Positions 25,667 to 34,869 of a stretch of DNA of 64,000 bases are shown here, piece after piece (positions within the stretch are counted from its first letter, which is position 1; every line of letters starts with the position of its first letter). A model generated the notes under the pieces. It made no database searches. It saw only the letters and a program-made list of their open reading frames with translations, and was not told the DNA's origin. Both the position numbers and the translations under genes were made by a program. The DNA lies in assembly GCF_001708505.1 (NCBI RefSeq), contig NZ_CP015992.1:186001-250000 (forward strand). Reading direction: 5' to 3'. The stretch is from Pseudomonas sp. TCU-HL1. GTDB lineage: Bacteria > Pseudomonadota > Gammaproteobacteria > Pseudomonadales > Pseudomonadaceae.

Positions 25667-26449
25667 ATGGAATTCGTGCTCTACCTGGTGCTCGGCGCCT
25701 GTGCGGGAGTGCTGGCCGGGTTGTTCGGCGTCGGTGGCGGCATGATCATCGTGCCGGTGCTGGTGTTCAGCTTCACCGCTCACGGATTCGATCCTGGCAT
25801 CCTCACCCACCTGGCCGTGGGCACCTCCCTGGCCACGATCATTTTCACTTCGGTCAACTCGGTGCGCGAGCACCATCGCAAAGGCGCGGTGCGTTGGCCG
25901 GTCTTCGCCTGGATGGCGGCTGGCATCCTACTCGGCGCCGGTCTCGGTTCGCTCACGGCAGCGGCCATCCAGGGTCCGATGTTGCAGAAGATCATCGGTG
26001 TATTCGCCATACTTGTGGCGATTCAGCTGGGCCTTGATCTGAAACCCAAGGCCAGCCGCGGTGTCCCAGGCAAGTCGGGGCTGACCCTGGCGGGCGTGGT
26101 GATTGGCTGGGCATCGGCGATTTTCGGCATCGGCGGCGGTTCGCTGACGGTCCCCTTCCTGACCTGGCGCAGCGTGCCAATCCAGCAGGCGGTGGCCACG
26201 TCCGCCGCCTGCGGGCTGCCCATCGCAGCGGCGAGCGCGCTGTCCTTCATGGTGCTGGGCTGGAACAACGCCAACCTGCCACCCTACAGCTTTGGCTTTG
26301 TCTATCTTCCGGCGCTGGTCGGCATTGCCGTCACCAGCATGTTCTTCGCCCGCTTCGGCGCGCGGCTGGCCCATCGCCTGTCGCCGCGCCTGCTGAAGCG
26401 CCTGTTCGCCCTGCTGCTGCTGGCAGTGGGCCTGAACTTCCTGATCTAA
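25667..26449 (+). CDS. TauE/SafE (YfcA-like) family membrane permease
   Basis: A 260-residue integral membrane protein with about eight hydrophobic segments and the duplicated glycine motifs LAGLFGVGGGMIIVPVL (about 17-33) and ASAIFGIGGGSLTVPFL, diagnostic of the sulfite exporter TauE/SafE family. Members export sulfite, sulfoacetate or other organosulfur anions. ATG 25667 follows GGGGGTG. It is 9 bases upstream of lgt, apparently co-transcribed with lgt-thyA. A link to the tau/ssu genes 17 kb away is possible but unsupported. Confidence 0.88.
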   Translation: MEFVLYLVLGACAGVLAGLFGVGGGMIIVPVLVFSFTAHGFDPGILTHLAVGTSLATIIFTSVNSVREHHRKGAVRWPVFAWMAAGILLGAGLGSLTAAAIQGPMLQKIIGVFAILVAIQLGLDLKPKASRGVPGKSGLTLAGVVIGWASAIFGIGGGSLTVPFLTWRSVPIQQAVATSAACGLPIAAASALSFMVLGWNNANLPPYSFGFVYLPALVGIAVTSMFFARFGARLAHRLSPRLLKRLFALLLLAVGLNFLI

Positions 26450-26458
26450 GGAGCTGTG

Positions 26459-27262
26459 ATGCTGGCTTATCCCCAGATCGACCCGGTGGCCATTGCCCTC
26501 GGGCCGCTGAAAATCCACTGGTACGGCCTGATGTACCTCATCGGTATCGGTGGCGCCTGGTGGCTGGCTTCGCGCCGGCTGAATGCGTTCGACCCGACCT
26601 GGACCCGCGAGAAACTCTCCGACCTGGTGTTCTGGGTCGCCCTTGGCGTGATCGCCGGTGGTCGTCTCGGTTATGTGCTGTTCTATGACCTGTCGGCCTA
26701 CATCGCCAACCCGCTGCTGATCTTCGAGGTCTGGAAAGGCGGCATGTCGTTCCACGGCGGCCTGATCGGCGTGATGCTGGCGACCCTCTGGTTCGGCAAG
26801 CGCAACAACAAGAGCTTCTTCCAGCTGATGGACTTCATCGCGCCGCTGGTGCCCATTGGCCTTGGCGCCGGCCGCATCGGCAACTTCATCAACGCCGAAC
26901 TGTGGGGCAAGGCGACCGACCTGCCCTGGGCGATGATCTTCCCCACTGATCCGGCCCAGCTGCCGCGCCATCCGTCGCAGCTGTACCAGTTCGCCCTTGA
27001 GGGTGTGGCACTGTTCGCCATCCTCTGGTTCTACTCGCGCAAGCCGCGGCCGACCATGGCGGTCTCCGGCATGTTTGCGCTGTTCTACGGCATCTTCCGC
27101 TTCGTGGTGGAATTCGTCCGTGTCCCTGATGCCCAGCTCGGCTACCTGGCATTCGGCTGGCTGACCATGGGCCAGATCCTCTGTCTGCCGATGATCGTCG
27201 GTGGCATCGTCCTGATCGTCTGGGCCTACCGCCGCCAGGCCGCCCAAGGAGTCGTTCGATGA
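26459..27262 (+). CDS. lgt: Prolipoprotein diacylglyceryl transferase Lgt
   Basis: A 267-residue inner-membrane enzyme that adds diacylglycerol from phosphatidylglycerol to the lipobox cysteine, the first step of lipoprotein maturation. Conserved pieces are IHWYGLMYLIG, MSFHGGLIGV (the essential HGG), the Lgt signature GRIGNFINAELWG, and RHPSQLYQFALEG. ATG 26459 follows AAGGAG with five-base spacing; a GTG three bases earlier is in frame. It overlaps thyA by four bases, the usual Pseudomonas arrangement. Confidence 0.96.
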   Translation: MLAYPQIDPVAIALGPLKIHWYGLMYLIGIGGAWWLASRRLNAFDPTWTREKLSDLVFWVALGVIAGGRLGYVLFYDLSAYIANPLLIFEVWKGGMSFHGGLIGVMLATLWFGKRNNKSFFQLMDFIAPLVPIGLGAGRIGNFINAELWGKATDLPWAMIFPTDPAQLPRHPSQLYQFALEGVALFAILWFYSRKPRPTMAVSGMFALFYGIFRFVVEFVRVPDAQLGYLAFGWLTMGQILCLPMIVGGIVLIVWAYRRQAAQGVVR

Positions 27263-28053
27263 AACAGTATCTCGACCTGATGCGCCGCGTGCGCGAGACC
27301 GGCACCTTCAAGAGCGACCGCACCGGTACCGGCACCTACAGTGTGTTCGGCCACCAGATGCGCTTCGACCTGGCCGACGGTTTCCCGATGGTGACCACCA
27401 AGAAGTGCCACCTGAAATCCATCATTCATGAGCTGCTGTGGTTCCTCCAGGGCGACACCAACATCAAGTACCTGAAGGACAACGGCGTCTCCATCTGGGA
27501 CGAGTGGGCCGACGAAGAGGGCAACCTGGGGCCGGTCTACGGCTACCAGTGGCGCTCCTGGCCGGCGCCCAATGGCGAATCCATCGACCAGATCGCCAAG
27601 GTCGTGGAGATGATCAAGAAGACTCCGGACTCGCGCCGGCTGATCGTTTCCGCCTGGAACCCGGCCCTGGTCGACGAGATGGCCTTGCCACCCTGCCATG
27701 CGTTGTTCCAGTTCTATGTGGCGGACGGCAGGCTGAGCTGCCAGCTCTACCAGCGCTCGGCCGATATCTTTCTCGGTGTGCCCTTCAACATCGCCAGCTA
27801 CGCGCTGCTGACCCTGATGGTGGCCCAGGTCTGCGACCTGCAGCCGGGCGAGTTCATCTGGACCGGCGGTGACTGCCACCTGTATGCCAACCACATCGAG
27901 CAGACCGACCTGCAGCTCAGCCGCGAGCCGCTGCCGCTGCCGACCATGAAGCTCAACCCGGCCGTGAAGGACCTGTTCGCCTTCAAGTTCGAGGATTTCG
28001 AACTGGTGGGCTACCAGTCTCATCCGCACATCAAGGCCCCGGTCGCCGTCTGA
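27259..28053 (+). CDS. thyA: Thymidylate synthase ThyA
   Basis: A 264-residue enzyme converting dUMP and methylenetetrahydrofolate to dTMP and dihydrofolate. The nucleophile is Cys146 in LPPCHALFQFYV; QLYQRSADIFLGVPFNIASY binds dUMP phosphate and base; the C-terminus ends in APVAV. Length equals E. coli ThyA. It is translationally coupled to lgt. The dihydrofolate it makes is recycled by folA 7 kb downstream. Confidence 0.97.
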   Translation: MKQYLDLMRRVRETGTFKSDRTGTGTYSVFGHQMRFDLADGFPMVTTKKCHLKSIIHELLWFLQGDTNIKYLKDNGVSIWDEWADEEGNLGPVYGYQWRSWPAPNGESIDQIAKVVEMIKKTPDSRRLIVSAWNPALVDEMALPPCHALFQFYVADGRLSCQLYQRSADIFLGVPFNIASYALLTLMVAQVCDLQPGEFIWTGGDCHLYANHIEQTDLQLSREPLPLPTMKLNPAVKDLFAFKFEDFELVGYQSHPHIKAPVAV

Positions 28054-28099
28054 CCCGCCGGGACGGCAACGTCCCGGCCCTCCACTGACAGGAGTCACC

Positions 28100-29098
28100 A
28101 TGAAAGCCCCGCTTGCAGCCCTGCTCACGGGGCTTTTCGGCCTCTGGCTGTCCTTCACCGCCTGGGCCGAACCTGCCCAGGGCAACTTCGTCGCCAACCA
28201 GCGCTGCGATGCTTTCCAGTCCATCCGCAAACAGACCAACCCGGACGACCTCAAGGTGCAGCCGGGCCAGCGTTACGAGGTGGTGGAGGTGAACAGGCGC
28301 GAGTACGACTGGCTGCGTATCCGCGTTCCGGGCAGTGACACGCCGCTGCGCTGGGTTTCGGCCGGCTGCGGGTCCGTTGAAGGGCTGGTGTTCAACACCC
28401 GCAAGCCCGCCAGGACCGAAAGTGGCGGCGAAATCTGCAGCGTGCCGGACCAGCATGACGGCTATGTGCTGGCGGCCACCTGGCAGCCGGGCTTCTGCGA
28501 GCACGCCCGCTACAACGGCAAGAAGCCGGAGTGCGAGAGCCTGGATTCGGGCGAGCTGCAGATTTCCCACCTGACCCTGCACGGCCTCTGGCCCAATCGC
28601 CAGTCCTGCGGCAAGGACTACGGCCACTGCGCCGGGCCGGCAATGCAGCTCAGCGCCGACACCCTGGCCTATGTGCGCCCGTGGATGCCGAACTTCCGCT
28701 ACGGCACGAGCTTCGGTCGCTACCAGTGGGACAAGCACGGCGTCTGCCAGACCCAGATGGACGATGACCGCTATTTCCGCCGTGCCGCCGACCTGGTGCG
28801 GCAGCTGGACCAGTCGGCGGCGGGGCAGTACATCGTCGCCAACATCGGTGGCGCCATTTCGAAACGCGCTTTCTACGAACAGGTGGACGCGGATTTCGGC
28901 AGCGGCAAGGCGCAAAACAACTTCCTGCTCATCTGCAGCGGCCAGTACCTTCAGGAAGTCCGCGTTGCCCTGCCGCGTGAACTGAAACAGGCCGACAGCC
29001 TGGTGGGTGTGGTGGACGGCCAGTTTGCCGCGAGCCGCGCGCGTGACCGCAACGAATGCCGCGCCGACCGCATCCTGATCGAGGCCGGCGGTCGTTAG
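28100..29098 (+). CDS. Secreted ribonuclease T2-family protein with an N-terminal extension
   Basis: A 332-residue precursor with a signal peptide (about 1-23, ending AWA). Residues about 24-110 form a separate module (YEVVEVNRREYDWLRIRVPG, then RWVSAGCG) resembling an SH3-like domain. The RNase T2 domain follows, with both active-site boxes: LTLHGLWPN and the longer GRYQWDKHGVCQ. Many cysteines suit disulfides in the periplasm. It should degrade RNA to 2',3'-cyclic nucleotides. It follows thyA by 46 bases; relation to the nearby Fic gene is unknown. Confidence 0.88.
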   Translation: MKAPLAALLTGLFGLWLSFTAWAEPAQGNFVANQRCDAFQSIRKQTNPDDLKVQPGQRYEVVEVNRREYDWLRIRVPGSDTPLRWVSAGCGSVEGLVFNTRKPARTESGGEICSVPDQHDGYVLAATWQPGFCEHARYNGKKPECESLDSGELQISHLTLHGLWPNRQSCGKDYGHCAGPAMQLSADTLAYVRPWMPNFRYGTSFGRYQWDKHGVCQTQMDDDRYFRRAADLVRQLDQSAAGQYIVANIGGAISKRAFYEQVDADFGSGKAQNNFLLICSGQYLQEVRVALPRELKQADSLVGVVDGQFAASRARDRNECRADRILIEAGGR

Positions 29099-29206
29099 CG
29101 TTTCGGCGGTAGCACTTTGGAGCCGCTAGTGTTTGGTAGCGAATTCAAATGTGGTTTCCAGGCGATGCTTGCTCAAGGTCTGGTTCTTCGCCGTAGAGTG
29201 GGCCGC

Positions 29207-29263
29207 TTTACATAGAGTTTTCCTTATGTAAAAAAAAATAGTTTTCGTTACATAAGGTTTTTT
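29207..29263. terminator. Alternating TTACATAA inverted repeats between RNase T2 and fic
   Basis: The word TTTACATA (29207-29214), then CCTTATGTAA (29222-29231) and TTACATAAGG (29248-29257) make overlapping hairpins. The second pair is a perfect 10-base stem followed by six T residues, a plausible terminator for the plus-strand RNase gene. The region is far richer in A/T than its flanks. It could instead be a regulator-binding array. Confidence 0.55.
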
Positions 29264-29285
29264 CTGTGTAAGCCGACGCCCGCAT

Positions 29286-30419
29286 CTATTTCATAAAAAG
29301 CTCGAAGTAGCGCTTGAACATATACAAGCGATTGCGGCCATAGCCGGTGGTTTCCACCAGTATTTTCATCTGTTCCAGCTTCTTGATCAGAGTATTGGCG
29401 CTCTGATGAGTCACTCCCAGGTGCTCGGCAGCCTCGTTCACGCTGAGCATTGGGCGCTGGTAGAGGTACAGCAGCAGTTTCTTGGCGTTCTCCGCGCGGC
29501 CGCCAAGGCCGAGGATGTGGTGCTCAACATCCTGGCGCAGGGCCATGATCGCCAGAAAGGTGTTCTTGCTGCTGTCGGCTGTTTCCACCACTGCGGTGAG
29601 GAAAAAACGCAGCCAGTGCACCAGGTCGTTGGAGCTGCGCACTACGGTCAGCGCATCGTAGTAGGCGCCCCGGTTGCGCTCGAAAAAGTCCGATAGATAC
29701 AGCGCAGGCTTGTGCAGAAGCCCCTTGTCTACCAAGTACAGGGTGATCAGCAGGCGTCCGATCCGGCCGTTGCCATCGAGAAAGGGGTGAATAGTCTCGA
29801 ACTGGTAGTGGCTCAGGGCAATACGGATCAGGTCGGGTACCTGCACCTGCTCGTTGTGCCAGAACTTCTCCAGGTCGCTCATCAGCTCCGGAACTTCGTC
29901 TGGATGCGGCGGCACGAACACCGCGTTGTTCAGGTTGCTGCCGCCTATCCAGTTCTGCGAGGTGCGGAATTCACCGGGCAGCTTGTGGTCGCCGCGCACA
30001 CCTTGCATCAGTAGCGCATGGGTCTGCTTGAGCAGGCGAATGGACAGTGGCAGGTGCTTGAGATCCTCGATGGCGGTATTGATCGCCTCGATGTAGTTCT
30101 GTACCTCCTGCCAGTCGTCACGCTTCTCCGGGGCGACCTGTTCCTTGCGCATGATGGCCTCGTCCATCTGTGTCTGGGTTCCCTCAATGCGGCTGGAAGT
30201 ATTGGCCTCCTTGGCGATATGCATGCGGATGAACAGATCTACATCCGGCACCATCAACGACAGCGCATTCAACTCTGCCAGTGCCCGCGAGGCGCGCTCC
30301 AGAAGGGTATTGAGCTGCGGATCGAGCCATTGCCATTCGCGGTTTACCGGCGTTGGCGAAAAGCTCTTGTACTGGTACTGCTGCAGCCAGCGACCGGAAA
30401 CGAACTGTTCAACTTGCAT
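29286..30419 (-). CDS. Fic-domain protein, class II, with C-terminal winged helix
   Basis: A 377-residue Fic protein. The core motif HPFLDGNGRIGR (211-222) is complete, including catalytic His211, so AMP transfer or a related modification is expected. An N-terminal inhibitory motif SSRIEG (75-80, Glu79) marks it as a class II, self-inhibited Fic. Residues about 310-377 (LSVNEAAEHLGVTHQSANTL) form a winged helix-turn-helix, suggesting DNA binding. It lies 51 bases downstream of the DUF3482 GTPase gene on the same strand. Composition is slightly more AT-rich than neighbours, hinting at acquisition. The target is unknown. Confidence 0.9.
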   Translation of the reverse strand: MQVEQFVSGRWLQQYQYKSFSPTPVNREWQWLDPQLNTLLERASRALAELNALSLMVPDVDLFIRMHIAKEANTSSRIEGTQTQMDEAIMRKEQVAPEKRDDWQEVQNYIEAINTAIEDLKHLPLSIRLLKQTHALLMQGVRGDHKLPGEFRTSQNWIGGSNLNNAVFVPPHPDEVPELMSDLEKFWHNEQVQVPDLIRIALSHYQFETIHPFLDGNGRIGRLLITLYLVDKGLLHKPALYLSDFFERNRGAYYDALTVVRSSNDLVHWLRFFLTAVVETADSSKNTFLAIMALRQDVEHHILGLGGRAENAKKLLLYLYQRPMLSVNEAAEHLGVTHQSANTLIKKLEQMKILVETTGYGRNRLYMFKRYFELFMK

Positions 30420-30470
30420 AAGACGGAATCCTTTTCGTGCTTCTATTTCTCGATGGTGGAGACGGGGCAG

Positions 30471-31847
30471 TCATCCTGGTTCACCAATTTTCGTGGCCAG
30501 CAGCGACACTTGACCCTGGCGCTCAGCCTGTTCCAGTTCTGCGCCCGGATTCAGCGACGACCATTCCGGATGGGCGCGTGCCTTGCCCAGCGCGGCGGGC
30601 AGTTTGCCTTCGCGCCACTGTTTTTCTTCCGGCGTATCGATGCGCACCGCCTCGAAGGCGGCGTGGCCACGGGCGTCCAGTGCTGCCAACAGTTGGCGCT
30701 GACGCAGGGCCAGCAGGCGCAGGATGGCGTCGTCCACAGTCAGCTCGCGCTGCCCCTTGAGCTTGCCCAGCAGGCGCTCGCCGTAGTGGCCGAAGGTCTG
30801 CCAGGCGCCGCCGGCGATGGCGCCGAGGGCTGCCGCGGCGCCCAGGGTGAGGCCGCCCACCAGCAGGTCGACACCGGCGCCGGCAGCAGCTCCGGCCGCC
30901 ATGCCGCCGCCCAGGCGCACACCCAGTTGCTTGAGGGTTTCCGGATTGAACAAGTCGTCACCCCAGCGTCCGCCGAGCAAGGGCAGGTCGCTGGTCGCGG
31001 CGTCCTGCTGGCCAAAGGCATAGAGCCGCAGCAGGGCCTCGACGCAACGCTGCTCGCGCTGGCGCACCTGCTGGCGCAACGCCTGGGTGGCCGCCTGCAG
31101 GGCGGCCTCCTGGGTCGGCACACTGCGGCGGCAGGCTGCCACATCCAGTAGCAGCTCCGCGATCAGGCGGCTGCCCGATTCGAGGCGCAGGCGTCGTTGT
31201 GCCTGGTGGTCCTCGACCAGCCGCTGCAATTGCGGACGGGCCCGTTCAAGCAGCAGGGCGAGGCTGTCATAGAGGCGTTGCTCGCCATCCAGCGGCGGGG
31301 CCACGCTGTCGAAACGTACCAGGGCATGCAGGCCGAGGCGGGCCATGGCCTCGCGCCAATCGCGTTCCCGGTGGCCTTTGCTGGCGATGAAGTTGAGAAC
31401 CGGCAGTAGCGGCCGCCCGCACATGGCCAGTACCGCGAGCTCGTCGCGGTACTTGGCCAGTACCGGCTCGCGGGCGTCGATGACGTAGAGCCCGGCATCC
31501 GAGGCTATCAACTGGCGCAGCACCTTGGCTTCCTGCTCGAAGCGCTGACGCGCCTCGCTGCTTTCGAGGAAGCGGGCGAGGCAGGCGGGGCCGTCGAGGC
31601 GCTCGCCGGGACGGTCCAGGCGTTCGAGGTGGTCGAGCAGGGCGATGGCGTCTTCCAGGCCGGGGGTGTCGTAGAGCTCCAGCAAGGGCTGGCCCTCCAC
31701 CGACATTCGTGCGCCCTCGACATGGCGGGTGGTGCTGGGGCGGTGGGACACCTCGCCGAAGTCGCGATCCCGCAGCAAGGTACGCAGCAGCGAGGTCTTG
31801 CCCACGTTGGTATGGCCGACCACGGCGAGCTTCAGCGGTTTAGTCAT
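30471..31847 (-). CDS. Small GTPase with DUF3482 domain
   Basis: A 458-residue protein with an Era/YfjP-like G domain at the N-terminus: P-loop GHTNVGKTS (11-19), DTPGLED switch II, and a base-contact region near NFIASKGHRERDW. A long helical DUF3482 domain follows with a glycine/alanine-rich hydrophobic hairpin (about 315-375, GGGMAAGAAAGAGVDLL) that may insert in membrane. Its start overlaps the DUF2868 stop by eight bases, so the two are coupled. These two families are often adjacent; the function is undetermined. Confidence 0.85.
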   Translation of the reverse strand: MTKPLKLAVVGHTNVGKTSLLRTLLRDRDFGEVSHRPSTTRHVEGARMSVEGQPLLELYDTPGLEDAIALLDHLERLDRPGERLDGPACLARFLESSEARQRFEQEAKVLRQLIASDAGLYVIDAREPVLAKYRDELAVLAMCGRPLLPVLNFIASKGHRERDWREAMARLGLHALVRFDSVAPPLDGEQRLYDSLALLLERARPQLQRLVEDHQAQRRLRLESGSRLIAELLLDVAACRRSVPTQEAALQAATQALRQQVRQREQRCVEALLRLYAFGQQDAATSDLPLLGGRWGDDLFNPETLKQLGVRLGGGMAAGAAAGAGVDLLVGGLTLGAAAALGAIAGGAWQTFGHYGERLLGKLKGQRELTVDDAILRLLALRQRQLLAALDARGHAAFEAVRIDTPEEKQWREGKLPAALGKARAHPEWSSLNPGAELEQAERQGQVSLLATKIGEPG

Positions 31848-33249
31848 GGCCCGTCTCCAACCAGTTCATCGGCGCGCCCTGGGCGTGGGGCAGGGCCAGG
31901 CGATCGAGCGCCTGGTGCCAGTCTTCCAGGCGCTGGCTGTCCAGCGATTCACCCGTGGGCGGGGGCAGCAGCCAAATGCGGGTTTGCGTGGCGCTGCGTG
32001 CCAGCTCACCGATCAGCGCCAGGGTGCCGCGGTCGGGTGAGCGGCGTGGATCGCAGGCCACCGCCAGGCGCTCCGGAGGGAAACGGCTGAGCTGGTCCAG
32101 CAGGCGCTGGCGTTGTTCGCGGCTGTCCAGCACGCCGGCATCGCCCACGCCCTTGGGCAGGGCGGGCGGCCAGGGGCGGCGGTCATCCAGTTCGATGGCT
32201 ACCAGCAATGCGCCCTGGCTGGTGCCATTCAGGTTGCCGGCACGGGGCTCGGGCAGTTCCACAGGCGCCGTATCGCAGACACCCAGGCGTTCGCTGGCCG
32301 GTTGCAGACGCTCGCGCAGCAGGCTGTAGCCGGGCAGGCTGAGGTCGAGGCCCAGACTCGCGCGGCCCCGTAGCCAGCGCCCGAGGCAGAACAGGCCCAG
32401 CAGCAGGCGCGGCAGCAGGCCGTAGGTGAAGGTGACACCCAGCAGCCAGCCCGACCAGGCCTGGCGCGCGGACTCTGCGCCGACCACGCTGCTGCTCGCG
32501 CGGATGATGTCTGCGTCCGGCAGGCTGAAGCCGATCAGGCCCGGCAGCGCGCCCAGGATCTGGGTGAGTACGACGAAGGTGTCGCTGCCGAGGATGGTGG
32601 TTTCCCAGACGAAGCCGTAACGGCGGGTGGCCAGCAGTAACAGGAGAACCAGCAGGGCGCTGCCCATTGCCAGCAACCAGGCGCCGTGGACCAGGGCGCC
32701 GAGGCCCCAGCGCGTCATTCCGTGGCGCTGCAACAGCAGGAGCAGGGCCGGTGCCAGGTGTGCGGCCTGGGCATCGCGGGCTAGCTTTGCGCTGAGCCAG
32801 AGCCAGATTCGGCCGAGCGCGCTGGCGCTGCCGCCAAGGCAGAGCGACAGGGCCCAGCCCAGCAGCATCAGCAGGTTCAGTCCAAGCAGGCTGCCCAGCG
32901 CCCAGGACAGATTGACCGGGCGCTGGCCGTCGCCCAGGGCGGCTACGGCCAGGCCGGCGCCGGTCATCAGGGCCATTACTACCAGCAGCAGGCCGGCCAG
33001 TCGCGCGCCCTGGTGCCAGTGCTGCAGGGCCTGTGCCTGACCGTCGCGCCGGGCCAGCCAAAGGGCGCGGGCCTGGATGCGTTGCTCGAGGTCGCCACCG
33101 TCGGCATTGGCGCAGCGGTTGGCTTCGGCGTCTTCCAGCGGGCCTGCATGTTCTTCGCGCAGGCGGATGGCCTCGGTCAGCCAGAGCTGGTCGAGGCGGG
33201 AAAGGGGGGAGGAGGGGGTGGCTTCGCTCACGAAGGGCCTCTTGGCCAA
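31840..33249 (-). CDS. DUF2868 multi-pass membrane protein
   Basis: A 469-residue protein. A cytoplasmic N-terminus (RLDQLWLTEAIRLREEH) precedes about four to five membrane segments (LAGLLLVVMALMTGAGLAVA, LLGLNLLMLLGWALSLCL, LLAMGSALLVLLLLLAT, FTYGLLPRLLLGLFCL). The soluble C-terminal half holds LLVAIELDDRRPWP and a Rossmann-like region. It matches DUF2868, the usual partner of DUF3482 GTPases. No role can be assigned; coupling suggests a GTPase with its membrane anchor or effector. Confidence 0.83.
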   Translation of the reverse strand: MAKRPFVSEATPSSPLSRLDQLWLTEAIRLREEHAGPLEDAEANRCANADGGDLEQRIQARALWLARRDGQAQALQHWHQGARLAGLLLVVMALMTGAGLAVAALGDGQRPVNLSWALGSLLGLNLLMLLGWALSLCLGGSASALGRIWLWLSAKLARDAQAAHLAPALLLLLQRHGMTRWGLGALVHGAWLLAMGSALLVLLLLLATRRYGFVWETTILGSDTFVVLTQILGALPGLIGFSLPDADIIRASSSVVGAESARQAWSGWLLGVTFTYGLLPRLLLGLFCLGRWLRGRASLGLDLSLPGYSLLRERLQPASERLGVCDTAPVELPEPRAGNLNGTSQGALLVAIELDDRRPWPPALPKGVGDAGVLDSREQRQRLLDQLSRFPPERLAVACDPRRSPDRGTLALIGELARSATQTRIWLLPPPTGESLDSQRLEDWHQALDRLALPHAQGAPMNWLETGHD

Positions 33250-33296
33250 GGGTGAGCCCAGAGAATAACCGCTGTGGCGAAGCCCATCATCAGCAG

Positions 33297-33321
33297 AAGG
33301 CCGGCGCAGTGCGCCGGCCTT
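33297..33321 (-). terminator. Hairpin ending the NCS2 permease gene
   Basis: AAGGCCGGCGCA (33297-33308) and TGCGCCGGCCTT (33310-33321) form a strong GC stem 7 bases past the stop of the minus-strand permease. On the minus strand it is followed by CTGCTGATG without a T-run, so efficiency is uncertain. Confidence 0.7.
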
Positions 33322-33327
33322 GCCGAT

Positions 33328-34869
33328 TCAACCAGTGGTGGAGGTTTCCGCCACCTTGTTTGCGCGGGGTGGTGCCGGGGGCGCCCCGTGGTGGTCATCG
33401 TGGCCGGTGACCTTCACTTCGTTGCCATCGCAGTCATACAACTTGCCGTCGCGGAAGTAGTCGCCCTCGTGCAGGGCGGCGATGTCCTGATAGCGCAGGG
33501 TGCGCTCGCTGGCTGCAACGAACACCGACTGCTGGTCAGAGTTGCCGGCTTTCAGGTGGTTGAAGATGAGGTTCAGCAGGATGGCCATGATGGCTGCCGA
33601 GCTGATGCCGGAGTGGAAGATGGTTTCGAACCAGGCCGGGAAGTTGTGATAGAAGGTCGGCGCCGCGATCGGGATCATGCCGAAGCCGATCGAGGTGGCG
33701 ACGATGATCAGGTTCATGTTGTTGCGGTAGTCGACCTGCGCCAGGGTGCGGATGCCCGAGGCGGCCACGGTGCCGAACAGCACCACACCCGCGCCACCCA
33801 GTACCGAGGTGGGCACGGCGGCGATCAGGCGGCCCATCACCGGCAGCAGGCCGAGGGTCACCAGGATCAGGCCGGCAGTTGCCACCACATAGCGGCTCTT
33901 CACGCCGGTTACAGCGACCAGGCCGACGTTCTGGGCGAAGGCGCTCTGGGTGAAGGAGCCGAACAGCGGGGCCAGGGAGCTGGAGATCATGTCCGCACGC
34001 AGGCCGTTGCCGAGTCGCTTGGAGTCGACCTTGGTGCCGATGATCTCGCCAACGGCAAGGATGTCGGCCGAGGTTTCCACCAGGGTCACGATGATCACGA
34101 TCAGCATCGACAGGATGGCCGCGATGTGGAACTCGGGCATGCCGAAGTGCAGCGGCGTGGGCAGGGCGACCAGCGAGCCCTCGAGCACCTTGGAAAAGTC
34201 GGCCATGCCGAAGAACACCGCGACTACGGTGCCGATGACCATGGCCAGCAGGATCGACAGGCGCGAGATGCTGGCGCTGCCCAGCTTGCTCAGCAGCAGC
34301 ACGGTTGCGAGGGTGAAGGCGGCCAGGCTGACGTTGGCCATGCTGCCGAATTCCGGCGACTGGCTGTTGCCTCCCATGGCCCAGCGGGCGGCCACCGGCA
34401 TGAGAGTCAGGCCGATGGTCGTGATGACGATACCGGTGACCAGTGGCGGGAAGAACTTGGTGATGCGTGAGAACACTGGAGTGATCAGCAGGCCGATCAG
34501 CGAGGCGGCGATCACCGCACCCAGCACCGCCGGGATGCCACCGGCGCCGTTACTGCCGATGATGGCGATCATGGTTGCAACGCCGGCGAAGGACACGCCC
34601 TGCACCAGCGGCAACTGGCAGCCGAATAACGGCAGGCCGATGGTTTGCAGCAAGGTGGCCAGACCGCCGGCGAACAGCGAGGCTGCGATCAGCAGGCCGA
34701 TGTCCGCGGGCGATAGCCCGGCGGCCTGGCCGATGATCAGGGGTACCGCGACAATGCCGCCATACATGGTCAGCACATGCTGCAGACCGTAGGCGAGGTT
34801 GGCTCCAATGCCGAGGTTTTCGTCTTCCGGGCGTTGCACCGGGGACGGACTTGCGGATGGGACTGTCAT
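33328..34869 (-). CDS. NCS2-family purine (xanthine/uric-acid type) permease
   Basis: A 513-residue nucleobase:cation symporter with about 14 hydrophobic segments. Signature segments: LQHVLTMYGGIVAVPLIIG, QLPLVQGVSFAGVATM, PLVTGIVITTIGLTLMPVA and FGSFTQSAFAQNVGLVAVTG, the last being the NCS2 motif region with the Q/N pocket residues. VETSADILAVGEI carries the substrate-contacting glutamate. The long hydrophilic histidine-rich tail (HDDHHGAPPAPP) is unusual. Type is closest to UacT/XanP-like purine carriers; exact substrate is not decided. Confidence 0.88.
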   Translation of the reverse strand: MTVPSASPSPVQRPEDENLGIGANLAYGLQHVLTMYGGIVAVPLIIGQAAGLSPADIGLLIAASLFAGGLATLLQTIGLPLFGCQLPLVQGVSFAGVATMIAIIGSNGAGGIPAVLGAVIAASLIGLLITPVFSRITKFFPPLVTGIVITTIGLTLMPVAARWAMGGNSQSPEFGSMANVSLAAFTLATVLLLSKLGSASISRLSILLAMVIGTVVAVFFGMADFSKVLEGSLVALPTPLHFGMPEFHIAAILSMLIVIIVTLVETSADILAVGEIIGTKVDSKRLGNGLRADMISSSLAPLFGSFTQSAFAQNVGLVAVTGVKSRYVVATAGLILVTLGLLPVMGRLIAAVPTSVLGGAGVVLFGTVAASGIRTLAQVDYRNNMNLIIVATSIGFGMIPIAAPTFYHNFPAWFETIFHSGISSAAIMAILLNLIFNHLKAGNSDQQSVFVAASERTLRYQDIAALHEGDYFRDGKLYDCDGNEVKVTGHDDHHGAPPAPPRANKVAETSTTG

